From a virus, in IMG/VR virus record IMGVR_UViG_3300026512_000058, positions 1 to 24,755 of that record: a stretch of 24,755 bases of DNA. One strand, given 5' to 3'. The position numbers were made by a program, and so were the translations under genes. Positions 7,775 through 15,639 of this stretch are shown here, in pieces. Under the pieces are notes generated by a model. That model saw only the letters and a program-made list of their open reading frames with translations. It was not told the origin of the DNA and searched no databases. How positions within the stretch are numbered: position 1 is the first letter of the stretch; every line of letters begins with the position of its first letter.

Positions 7775-8656
7775 ATGGCTACAATTAAATTAAAAGAGGT
7801 TTAGAAACTAACAGACCTGGTTATACGCCAGTAGAAGGTGAATTGATTTGGGCCTCAGACGCCAAAGATCTTTGGATAGGTGACGGTTCAACAGCTGGTG
7901 GTTTAAAAATTACTGCTAATGTGGAAAACTGGGCGAATTCTACATTTATCCCGTTAAGTCAAAAAGGTGCAGCTGACGGTGTTGCATCACTTGATAGTGA
8001 TGGTAAAGTTTCAAGTTCACAGCTTCCAGCTATCGCTATTACTGAAACATTTGTAGTTGACAGCGAATCGGCGCAACTTGCATTGGGTGCGCAAGAAGGT
8101 GATATTGCAATTAGAACAGATGAAAATAAATCATATGTTCACAATGGTGGTACAGCTGGTGATATGACAGACTGGACTGAATTGTTAAGTCCAGGAGATA
8201 CTGCTGTACAAACTGTTAATGGCAAAGCTGGACCAAATGTTACTTTAACAACTGATGATATCAGTGAAGGCACTACTAATCTTTATTATACAGATGCTAG
8301 AGTACAAACTGTAATTGGCAACAGTTCAATTGGTGATTTATCTGATGTAACCACTCAGTTCTCCAGCAGCTAATCAAGTGTTAAGTTTCGATGGTTCTAC
8401 TTGGAAAAACATTGATATGAATACTGTTGGCAGAACTACATTTGTAGCTCTCGATGACACCCCTAGTTCTTACGCTTCAGGTGATGCTGGCAAATTTGTT
8501 AAAGTTAATGCTACAGAAGATGTATTAGAGTTTGCTACAGCTGCAGTTAGTGATCTATCTGATGTTAATACTTCAGGTGCAGCAACTGGTGATTATCTTG
8601 AATTTGATGGTACCAACTGGGTACCTGGCAGTACGATAGATGGCGGTACATTTTAA
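7775..8656 (+). pseudogene. Mtd-N-like tail fibre, two frameshifts (about 293 aa if repaired)
   Basis: ATG 7775 with AAAGGA upstream reads MATIKLK and then hits TAG at 7802. The frame one base to the left continues RGLETNRPGYTPVEGEL, then DLWIGDGSTAGG, which resembles the N-terminal domain of phage major tropism determinant (Mtd) and related fibres. One A appears missing from the A4 run 7792-7795. This frame stays open to a TAA at 8371. Near 8353-8360 a base appears to be inserted (skipping C8356 gives DVTTSSPAANQVLSFDG), after which the last frame runs to 8656. The shaft contains typical fibre motifs, such as NLYYTDARV and DLSDV (twice). The end GGTF resembles GGTY of the next protein. The two shifts cancel, so every domain is preserved. 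A strong terminator follows. Confidence 0.65.
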
Positions 8657-8675
8657 TTAAAAAAATAGATTACAG

Positions 8676-8710
8676 AAAAGGCGTGCAATGCACGCCTTTT
8701 TGCTTTTTTT
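8676..8710 (+). terminator. Strong intrinsic terminator
   Basis: An 11-bp stem AAAAGGCGTGC (8676-8686) and GCACGCCTTTT (8690-8700) with an AAT loop is followed by TGCTTTTTTTT. It lies 20 nt after the stop at 8656 and ends the first tail cluster. The arms also allow weak termination from the opposite strand. Confidence 0.9.
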
Positions 8711-8768
8711 TGAAAATAAAACTAAAACTAAAACTCGAGACTATATAGTCTTTGAATTTTACGCATTA

Positions 8769-8774
8769 TATAAT
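8769..8774 (+). promoter_or_regulatory. Candidate -10 element before hairpin 8776-8824
   Basis: TATAAT is a perfect -10 match but has no good -35 at standard spacing; the nearest, TTGAAT at 8752-8757, leaves only 11 nt. If it is used, transcription would begin inside or just at the 5' edge of the 8776-8824 hairpin, capping the message with a stem-loop. Position after a terminator and before a gene block supports a promoter here. Confidence 0.35.
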
Positions 8775-8775
8775 G

Positions 8776-8824
8776 ATAGTTTGCTAGTTTTTGGCTTTCA
8801 AGGAATCAGAAACTAGCAAACTAT
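8776..8824 (+). other. Long perfect hairpin upstream of fibre-adaptor gene
   Basis: ATAGTTTGCTAGTTT (8776-8790) is the exact reverse complement of 8810-8824, giving 15 uninterrupted pairs. Four further pairs, including wobbles, extend inward to a loop near 8795-8805. No U-tract follows, so it is not a simple terminator. It sits 26 nt before ATG 8851. A related hairpin occurs at 14394-14434 before the next adaptor gene. Possible roles are 5' message stabilisation, translation control, RNA processing or a recombination site. Confidence 0.75.
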
Positions 8825-8850
8825 ATTTACTTCATATAAAGGATATATAC

Positions 8851-9120
8851 ATGTCTGTAAAATATTTAATCAAACGCAGTAATGTACCAGGGAAAAAACC
8901 AAATTTGGAAGATATTGAAATTGGTGAATTGGCTGTAAATGTATATGATAGATTATTATATACTAAAGGAATTGATCCTGAAACAGGTGATGAAATCATC
9001 ATAAATGTTGGTAGAATTGACTGGGGTTCTTACAGCGGTAACGCCGGTAAAATGTTGGTGGTAAATGACGAGGAAAATGGCATAAAATTTGAAGAAATAA
9101 TTCACGGAGGTACATACTAA
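8851..9120 (+). CDS. Fibre N-terminal adaptor protein (stand-alone), 89 aa
   Basis: The first 45 residues (KYLIKRSNVPGKKP, then IGELAVNVYDRLLYTKG) are the fibre adaptor domain also found at the start of the proteins at 9841 and 14470 and common in tailed phages. After this there is only a short segment, GNAGKMLVVNDEENGIKFEE, ending in GGTY. It resembles SGDAGKFVKVNATEDVLEFA in the fibre at 7775-8656. The reading frame is open upstream to 8791, but that stretch lies in the hairpin; ATG 8851 with AAAGGA at 8838-8843 is the sensible start. The stop overlaps the next ATG by one base. It may be a minimal baseplate plug or connector, or a fibre stripped of its shaft. Confidence 0.75.
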   Translation: MSVKYLIKRSNVPGKKPNLEDIEIGELAVNVYDRLLYTKGIDPETGDEIIINVGRIDWGSYSGNAGKMLVVNDEENGIKFEEIIHGGTY

Positions 9121-9839
9121 TGGGTTTTAAATTTAAAACTATGAATTCAGAACATGGTGAGCGCATTGAACAATTTTGTGCTGCAGGCGTCGCTTTATTT
9201 AAAGAATTGTTTTTTGAAAATGAATCTGTTAAAGTACTAGAAAAAATAGATTCTGATTTTCACAGTTTAATTTCGATAATGAAACATAAATACTTATATA
9301 CTGAATATTTATCTGAATCAAATTTGATCCCAATTACTGAATTTAATAGTAAATATGAGCCTAAGATAAGATATTTCATCAAAAATAACAAAATAATCAA
9401 AAAAACAAATTTGTTTTTAAACGAAACATACACTTATTATTATCACGATGAAGACTATTATATTATTAAGAACAAAGATTACACAATTGTACATAAAAAA
9501 GAAAATGATAAATTTATTAAAATTGTTAGATTTCAAGGCGAAATTGTAAGGTACGAAGAACGTTTAACTAGACACTGGTATCCTACATATGTGAAAACAC
9601 ACGATATTGAAACCGTTAATGAATATGGTTCAAATAAAGAGATTCTTCATTCTGTTACTTATTTAAGAGGTAATAAATTGAAAGAAGAATTTTATGAATA
9701 TAATGATAATTTATTGCTAAATAAATATACAGCAAATGGTAAAGATTTTAATTATAAATATTCCAAGACATTTGATAAATCTAAAATATATTCTAATGAT
9801 AAATTGATTTTATCAATAAAACACTTAAAAGGCGAGTGA
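9120..9839 (+). CDS. Hypothetical protein with beta-hairpin repeat character, 239 aa
   Basis: I do not recognise this protein. It is rich in Lys, Tyr, Asn, Glu and Ile. Residues 1-65 are mostly helical. From about residue 75 onward short strands alternate with turns in a pattern such as YYYHDEDYYIIKNKDY, VNEYGSNKEILHSVTYLRG and EEFYEYNDNLLLNKY, reminiscent of MORN- or YwqK-like repeat proteins without a firm match. No signal peptide or membrane segment is present. It overlaps the adaptor gene by one base and is followed after a single base by the 1372-aa fibre, so it is almost certainly co-translated with them. A chaperone or partner of the giant fibre is a reasonable guess; it is not a Tfa or DUF4376 type protein. 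Confidence 0.65.
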   Translation: MGFKFKTMNSEHGERIEQFCAAGVALFKELFFENESVKVLEKIDSDFHSLISIMKHKYLYTEYLSESNLIPITEFNSKYEPKIRYFIKNNKIIKKTNLFLNETYTYYYHDEDYYIIKNKDYTIVHKKENDKFIKIVRFQGEIVRYEERLTRHWYPTYVKTHDIETVNEYGSNKEILHSVTYLRGNKLKEEFYEYNDNLLLNKYTANGKDFNYKYSKTFDKSKIYSNDKLILSIKHLKGE

Positions 9840-9840
9840 G

Positions 9841-12800
9841 ATGAAAATTGTTTTAAAACACAGCAATGAATCAGGCAAAATACCTACAATAGACGATCTG
9901 ATTGTTGGTGAAGTGGCTTTAAATGTTTCAGATGGTAAAATGTATTCTAAATCTATTGACACGGCTACGGGGCAAGAATATATATTCCAGGTTTCTGAAA
10001 ACTGGGAAGCAGAACATAAGAGTCCTATTAAGACACCTTCTATTATTGCGAATAATCCAGATAACTTTAAAGGCCCTATATATCTGACTGCATACAAAAC
10101 TGATGAAAATTTTACAGGTAAAATGGATTACGCAGAATTTCAAATTTCTTATGATGTTAATTTTACTTCTTATGAAAGTTACATTTCTAACGAGCCTTGG
10201 GCACCTTTGTTTGCTGTTAATCCAGGTGAGACGTTTTATGTACGCGCTCGTTATGTGTCGGGGAATCAAGCTTCCGATTGGGCTTATAAAAGACTTGTTG
10301 CATCTAGCGATTTAGCGCCTAAATTAAAAATTAAAGTAAATGGAAAATTTCAAGTAATTGATAATATTTATTATTTAAAAAAAGATGTATCATTAACATG
10401 TTTACCGGCTACAGATGATGGAGTGCTGCCACCTCAAATTACTTGGGCACTTATTGATGAAAATGGAAATGTAATAGAGAAAATAACTCAAGATACTGAT
10501 TACTATGATACTATTTATTTGAATTCATTATGTTCTGAATGCGAATTTGGCGATAGAATATATATCTCTGTTTATGAAAATAATGAATATAGTGAAATCA
10601 TTTCTAATACTATAACAGTGAATTTAATTAAGTATGAAATGGATGAAATTGATAGCGCATCTACGTACTTTGCGAACGAGATAGATGAAATACATTTGAC
10701 ACATGATAGATATCAGATAAGCATTAATGATTCTGAACGCGAACACTATTATATTGAAAGCGATGATGAAAGAAGTTTAATCGAGCTGAAACCAGTTGGC
10801 TCTACAGACTGTTCCAATGTATCAGGGAATCCTTGTAGTACCAATACTTTTCAAATAAGGATTTTAAATATTGATACAATAAAAACAGTAACTATAAAAG
10901 CTTATATAAAAAATAAAGAAGAAAAAATAATCTCCAACATATCGTATAAAACTATTAGTTTACATCCAGAAAATATTTCTGCAGATTCAATAATCGATGT
11001 TGAAAATAAAATAGAATTAATTAACACAAATTTCAACAATGATAAAGTAGAAATTAAATTAAAAGATTTTTTACAGCAAAATTATAAATTAAACTTGACT
11101 TTACATTCGCATAAAAAAATAATATATAGTGCGCAAAAAAACTCAGATAATTTAGTGAAAGGTACGTATTTAACGGACCATTTGATATATAAATATCCTT
11201 TTTTAAATTCTAAAGAAAAAATTCACGGTTTATTTTTAAAACACAGGAATAATGCATATATTAATCCAGATATAAATGTTGAATGCGATTTAGTTTCGGA
11301 GCAAACAAATGAAGCTTATACAATAGACAATATTGGTTTTACACCAGAAACAAAATTCTTATATGTTAAATCTTCTACAAGTGATAAAGGATATTTGTAT
11401 TATAGAGGAACCGCCGGCTTTTTAACGAAAAAGAATCTTGATAATGGAGACGAAACTAGTTATACATGTTTAAATAACAGTAGTCGCCCCATTCTAGGAA
11501 ATTACGTGAATTTTGATGATGATGTTATATTAGCATCTAACGGTAGTAATTTATATATAGTTAAATTATCTGAAGACGCAGTTAAAGCAACAGTAACTAC
11601 GCAGCTAGATTCTAATATTTATCCTGAAAATGCGGCTTTCATGTTCAAGAATCTTATAAATAATTATTTTTATGTATTTTATTTAAAATCTGATGGTTTA
11701 GTATATTATAAAGCATATGATGAAAACTTTAACGTGACTATTAATGAGGTAGCGAATGAAGTTTATGCAGATGGAGATACTACTAACCGTCATCGTGTTG
11801 CCGCAATAAGCTATATAAAATCATTATATTATTTTGCTGTTAATAGTTCTACTATTTCATTTTGGGCTCTTACGCAGAAATCTGATAAATCAGAACCAAC
11901 ACAAATTCGACCTCTGATTTCAAGTTACAGTTCTTCCGATGATACTTTTGATGTGCCTCATACCAGATATAAAGTTTCTTACCAATATAATTATGATTGG
12001 GATAATGCAATATTTCATAATCGAGAAATGTTGTGCTCTTCATATACTAAAGATTTTGAAGAACTGCACGAAACGGTTTTATTATTTAATGCAATTGATG
12101 AAAAAGGTGTTGGAGTTTTTAAAGGTGAGAGTAATGGGTATGGAACAGGTTATGAATCTGTAACTCTACAAATATATAATGACTTACTTCCAGAATCCGC
12201 AATACGTATTGATGCCAACGCGTATAGATTAAAAAATGATTTTTATTTTGATACATTTGTAATGTGTGGCACGTTATCCAATCCAAGTCATTCACGCAAT
12301 TGCATTCTTAGTCTTTACAAAAATAAACGTTATGATACATATTATTCAGACCATGATAATAGTTATGAAAATGGGCGCCATGGTTTAATCGCTCTTACAT
12401 ATAAAAATGGAGGATATGCTACTCCTATAGCTGATAGATTTGGAATTGTTGATACATCGAATGCGACTTTCTATTCACGAACTCTAGGAATCGCATATTC
12501 CACACCTGCAGACTTCGATATAGAAAATAATGCTTTCTTTACTAAAAGTGCTTTATTTGTTACTACAAATCTAAATGATAATTTTATATATAGCGATTAT
12601 TCAGTATCCAAAAAAGACGGTTCTGATTTAATCATATACGTGCGAAAAAATTTAAACAATGTATCAATTATTGCAGATAATAGTGAAGTTGAATTTAATA
12701 AACGAACTTTTTTATTAGATAGAAATAGGTTTGCCGTAGCACAGATATTATATAGCGGCTATACGTATATGAATATTCTGCCTCATAATTTAGAAATTAA

Positions 12801-13959
12801 TGAACATAATTATATATCATTAATAGCAGGAGGAGCTGATCCAAAAGTACAAATTTTTGATATAACTCAAGATAGAATTATTGCAGAAATGAATTACACC
12901 GCAGACGATATAGAAGCTTCTCACTATACCAATAAATGGACGTTTATAGACGATGATAGTCAAAAAATTATTATAATGAAAAAATCTGGAGTAATTATTT
13001 ACGATATAGTATCTAATACATTCAACAATATTGATGATACGAGATTTGAAAGCGATAGAACAGATATATTGGGTAAAATTGATAATTATTATATAGTAAG
13101 CGCGTATGATTATTCAAATGAAAATATCGCAATATATAAAATCGACGATACTTCTTTTGAAATAACGGATTTTGCATCAATATCAAACGTGAAACGTTAT
13201 ATATTCGATATTGCAATCAAAAATAATACTAAAGAAGTATTTGCATTTTATTCTAATTCATCGGATAATGATACTATATATCGCATCAGATTCAATGAGT
13301 CTGGGTCTCAAATCGAAAATGTTCAAGCACATGATCTTGGACCGAAATTTGATTCTAGAAATGATTTAACAATGATGATAAATAACAATTTCATCACAAT
13401 GATTGTTAACTCTTTTCGTCATCATAAATCATCATACCAACACGCAATGATTCGTAAATCTTATAAATATAGTGATTTTTCATTTTACAGTGATGGTGAT
13501 GACACTTCTACTTATAAAAATATTTTCGGATTTTCTTACGATGATGTATCTAATGCAATAGCTTTTGTAAGTGGACATAATTATGTTAGCCATATGTCAG
13601 GTGATGATGTAATTTCTTACACTGTTCCTGCGTCAATCGATAAGATTTATAATGGATATTTTGTTTCCAACCACGCAGGTTTTAATGCTATATATTTTTA
13701 TAAAAGCATTATATTGGGCGGTTATAAGTTAAACGAAAATGATTATGAAGATATTATAATTTATGAAAATAATACCGAGGAGGTACAAAAATTAATTACA
13801 AAAGATTTACTATCAACAGAAACTGAAGAAACAGACGATTATTTGATTACAGAATTCGGCAATATTGTAATTCCTGACGCAAATGATGTGAAAATGTTTA
13901 TGGTTAACCGAGGAGTGTTTTATGATTCAATTGATAATCAAGTTATCGTATATAAATGA
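9841..13959 (+). CDS. Giant tail-fibre/adhesin protein, 1372 aa
   Basis: Residues 1-50 (MKIVLKHSNESGKIP, then VGEVALNVSDGKMYSKSID) are the same adaptor domain as in the proteins at 8851 and 14470. Residues about 60-155 look like a fibronectin-III or Ig-like domain: NFTGKMDYAEFQISYDVNFT, then ETFYVRARYVSG and a Trp near SDWAYKRL. A second Ig-like segment with cysteines follows (about 165-260). The long remainder is beta-rich with many Tyr, Asp and Asn residues and repeated short blocks such as NYFYVFYLKSDGLVYY, NYYIVSAYDYSNENIAIYK and KEVFAFYSNSS, consistent with one or more beta-propeller-like domains. No enzyme motif was seen. It is probably a surface-binding fibre; glycan binding is inference. 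It is followed 21 nt later by a helical protein. Confidence 0.7.
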   Translation: MKIVLKHSNESGKIPTIDDLIVGEVALNVSDGKMYSKSIDTATGQEYIFQVSENWEAEHKSPIKTPSIIANNPDNFKGPIYLTAYKTDENFTGKMDYAEFQISYDVNFTSYESYISNEPWAPLFAVNPGETFYVRARYVSGNQASDWAYKRLVASSDLAPKLKIKVNGKFQVIDNIYYLKKDVSLTCLPATDDGVLPPQITWALIDENGNVIEKITQDTDYYDTIYLNSLCSECEFGDRIYISVYENNEYSEIISNTITVNLIKYEMDEIDSASTYFANEIDEIHLTHDRYQISINDSEREHYYIESDDERSLIELKPVGSTDCSNVSGNPCSTNTFQIRILNIDTIKTVTIKAYIKNKEEKIISNISYKTISLHPENISADSIIDVENKIELINTNFNNDKVEIKLKDFLQQNYKLNLTLHSHKKIIYSAQKNSDNLVKGTYLTDHLIYKYPFLNSKEKIHGLFLKHRNNAYINPDINVECDLVSEQTNEAYTIDNIGFTPETKFLYVKSSTSDKGYLYYRGTAGFLTKKNLDNGDETSYTCLNNSSRPILGNYVNFDDDVILASNGSNLYIVKLSEDAVKATVTTQLDSNIYPENAAFMFKNLINNYFYVFYLKSDGLVYYKAYDENFNVTINEVANEVYADGDTTNRHRVAAISYIKSLYYFAVNSSTISFWALTQKSDKSEPTQIRPLISSYSSSDDTFDVPHTRYKVSYQYNYDWDNAIFHNREMLCSSYTKDFEELHETVLLFNAIDEKGVGVFKGESNGYGTGYESVTLQIYNDLLPESAIRIDANAYRLKNDFYFDTFVMCGTLSNPSHSRNCILSLYKNKRYDTYYSDHDNSYENGRHGLIALTYKNGGYATPIADRFGIVDTSNATFYSRTLGIAYSTPADFDIENNAFFTKSALFVTTNLNDNFIYSDYSVSKKDGSDLIIYVRKNLNNVSIIADNSEVEFNKRTFLLDRNRFAVAQILYSGYTYMNILPHNLEINEHNYISLIAGGADPKVQIFDITQDRIIAEMNYTADDIEASHYTNKWTFIDDDSQKIIIMKKSGVIIYDIVSNTFNNIDDTRFESDRTDILGKIDNYYIVSAYDYSNENIAIYKIDDTSFEITDFASISNVKRYIFDIAIKNNTKEVFAFYSNSSDNDTIYRIRFNESGSQIENVQAHDLGPKFDSRNDLTMMINNNFITMIVNSFRHHKSSYQHAMIRKSYKYSDFSFYSDGDDTSTYKNIFGFSYDDVSNAIAFVSGHNYVSHMSGDDVISYTVPASIDKIYNGYFVSNHAGFNAIYFYKSIILGGYKLNENDYEDIIIYENNTEEVQKLITKDLLSTETEETDDYLITEFGNIVIPDANDVKMFMVNRGVFYDSIDNQVIVYK

Positions 13960-13980
13960 CTTGATTGAAAGGTATAGAAT

Positions 13981-14367
13981 ATGGTTGAATATGTAACAAC
14001 TTACGAAGGAAAAAAAATAAAGCGCAAGAAAATTGTAGAAAAACCTGCGGAACAGCGTTTAGATGTTTCGAAAGGCACGATACGAAAAAAAATCAATGAA
14101 GAAGTTTTTGACTTGGCGGATTCCGTGGCAGACAATTCTAAAATGATAATATTATTATCTTATATATTGAAAGAATTGTATGAAACGCTAGATGAGGAAC
14201 AAAAAGAGAAGCTAAATAATAGATTTTTTATCGAAAAAGTATTAAAAATATTCGACCCTGAGAATATAATAGATATAAAACTTACGATTGAAGGTGATGC
14301 GTTTATGGAGAGACTAGCAGAACGGCAAAGCAAAATAGCAGAAATTATAAAAACTGAGGCTATCTAG
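13981..14367 (+). CDS. Helical tail-cluster protein, 128 aa
   Basis: Mostly alpha-helical and highly charged. A basic N-terminus (EGKKIKRKKIVEKP) precedes a core ADSVADNSKMIILLSYILKE, then LDEEQKEKLNN, then IEGDAFMERLAERQSKIAEI. I recall similar arrangements (ADNSKMI, later EGxxLxxxLxxRxxxIxxIV) in unannotated proteins beside tail genes of other phages, but I cannot name a family. AAAGG lies before ATG 13981, 21 nt after the giant-fibre stop. It may be a small baseplate connector or assembly factor. Its last codons form one arm of an inverted repeat (14357-14372). Confidence 0.6.
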   Translation: MVEYVTTYEGKKIKRKKIVEKPAEQRLDVSKGTIRKKINEEVFDLADSVADNSKMIILLSYILKELYETLDEEQKEKLNNRFFIEKVLKIFDPENIIDIKLTIEGDAFMERLAERQSKIAEIIKTEAI

Positions 14368-14374
14368 CCTCGGT
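14355..14374 (+). terminator. Inverted repeat at gene end, possible weak terminator
   Basis: GAGGCTA (14357-14363) and TAGCCTC (14366-14372) form a 7-bp stem overlapping the stop codon. It is followed by GGTAAAAC rather than a T-tract, so it might pause or process transcripts but is not a standard intrinsic terminator. Confidence 0.3.
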
Positions 14375-14393
14375 AAAACACATCACATGATGA

Positions 14394-14434
14394 CAGTTTG
14401 CTGATTATCGTTAGTTGCGGTTTTCAGCAAATTG
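14394..14434 (+). other. Hairpin upstream of fibre gene, related to 8776-8824
   Basis: CAGTTTGCTGA (14394-14404) pairs with TCAGCAAATTG (14424-14434), 11 bp with one G-T wobble and a 19-nt loop. The core AGTTTGCT and the distance to the following adaptor-gene start (35 nt) resemble the 8776-8824 hairpin, which also has 19 nt between its perfect arms. No T-tract follows. Confidence 0.65.
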
Positions 14435-14469
14435 GTTTCGTGTATATATTAACACAAAAAGGAGACACT

Positions 14470-15639
14470 TTGGCTAAGAAATTTTTATTAAAACGTAGTT
14501 CAGTACCAGGTAAAGTACCTTCCACTAACGATATTGCTATAGGTGAATTAGCTGTCAACTTAGTTGATCAGATTATTTATACAAAAAGAATTAGTCCAGC
14601 AGACGGCACCACTGAAGAGGTTGTACCTGTTGGAGGATTGGGCGGAGATGGTGCTGCTATATATGAAATACTACTTGCGGCAAGCGATTTCGCACAAGAA
14701 ACTTATTCAATTTTTGATAAAAATAATCCGGATCCTGAATTAATAGATAATACAGGTGTTTTTAGCAGTATGGAGCGTTACTATGTTTATGATACAAATC
14801 AATATTTTATCACTGATAATATAATACTTAACGGCGGCAGTTTTTCAGCATTCGAAATATTTATAAATACAGCGCAAGATACTGCTAATTATAAAGTAGA
14901 ATATAGCATCGATGGTGGAACAAACTGGATAGAAATCAACGAACCTTATAGAGTTTATCTCGATTCTGATACTTCAGATTTTAGAATTAAATTCACATCA
15001 CTAACAGACGGAACAGTAGTTTACGGTTATAGTGTTCTTTATGATTTACAAGGTATGCAAGGCACTAATGTAGTTGCGTTTGATGAATTTGTAACGTTAA
15101 CATCAGATATATCTGCTGGAACTGTTTACGAATTACCACATGATAGAGTTTATAATCCTGATGGAAAATCACTTGAAGTGTTTAGAAACGGTGTTAAGCT
15201 AGCTAACGGTGTGCATTTTTCAGAAGAAGACAGCACTCATATTAAATGGCTGATTGATCTTAATACAGGTGATGAATTGGAATTTAAACAATACTACGGA
15301 TATGTATTCATTGACCAAGACCACGTAGCAAATGTCTTAACACTTCAATGGAATTATAGAGATAAAAACTCTGATTATACAGCAACCAATGGTGACTATA
15401 TATTTGCAGATACAAGTGGAGGTTCGTTTACTATTACACTTCCAGCAAATCCAAGAAACGGGGATACTATTTTCATCAATGATGTTAAAGGAACTTTTGA
15501 TACGAATAATTTGGATGTTGAATCAGGTGGAGATGAGTCAATAATGAGTGACGAATCTGGTGTAATACATTTAGATGTGGCATATAAAGAATATAAATTT
15601 ATTTACAATGCATTAAATAGTGATTGGAGGGTAGTATAA
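14470..15639 (+). CDS. Tail fibre with N-terminal adaptor domain, 389 aa
   Basis: Residues 1-50 (AKKFLLKRSSVPGKVP, then IGELAVNLVDQIIYTKR) are the adaptor shared with the proteins at 8851 and 9841. Residues 60-200 form a beta-rich domain (VEYSIDGGTNWIEI). Residues 200-290 (VTLTSDISAGTVYELPHD, then LEVFRNGVKLANGVHF) resemble fibre repeat segments in other phages. Residues 307-389 (IFADTSGGSFTITLP, then DVKGTFDTNNLDV) match the C-terminal domain of the protein at 5041. The start is probably TTG 14470, with AAAAAGGAG (14455-14463) 6 nt upstream. A frame extension to 14398 runs through the hairpin and lacks the adaptor consensus. Its stop overlaps the next start (TAATG), so the collar protein is probably made together with it. 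Confidence 0.8.
   Translation: MAKKFLLKRSSVPGKVPSTNDIAIGELAVNLVDQIIYTKRISPADGTTEEVVPVGGLGGDGAAIYEILLAASDFAQETYSIFDKNNPDPELIDNTGVFSSMERYYVYDTNQYFITDNIILNGGSFSAFEIFINTAQDTANYKVEYSIDGGTNWIEINEPYRVYLDSDTSDFRIKFTSLTDGTVVYGYSVLYDLQGMQGTNVVAFDEFVTLTSDISAGTVYELPHDRVYNPDGKSLEVFRNGVKLANGVHFSEEDSTHIKWLIDLNTGDELEFKQYYGYVFIDQDHVANVLTLQWNYRDKNSDYTATNGDYIFADTSGGSFTITLPANPRNGDTIFINDVKGTFDTNNLDVESGGDESIMSDESGVIHLDVAYKEYKFIYNALNSDWRVV

Noticed and set aside
7774-7804. Programmed -1 frameshift at TTAAAAG in the gene at 7775
   Set aside because: The site does not fit the X-XXY-YYZ heptamer in the zero frame and no strong downstream structure was seen; the second shift in the same gene has the opposite sign. A missing A is simpler.
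7775-8656. Diversity-generating retroelement target, because of the Mtd-N-like domain
   Set aside because: No reverse transcriptase, no template repeat and no pair of repeats differing at A positions was seen. The Mtd-like part is only the N-terminal docking domain.
8791-8850. Upstream extension of the 89-aa adaptor protein to 8791
   Set aside because: The added residues are encoded within the hairpin, lack a ribosome binding site and do not match the adaptor family, which starts at ATG 8851.
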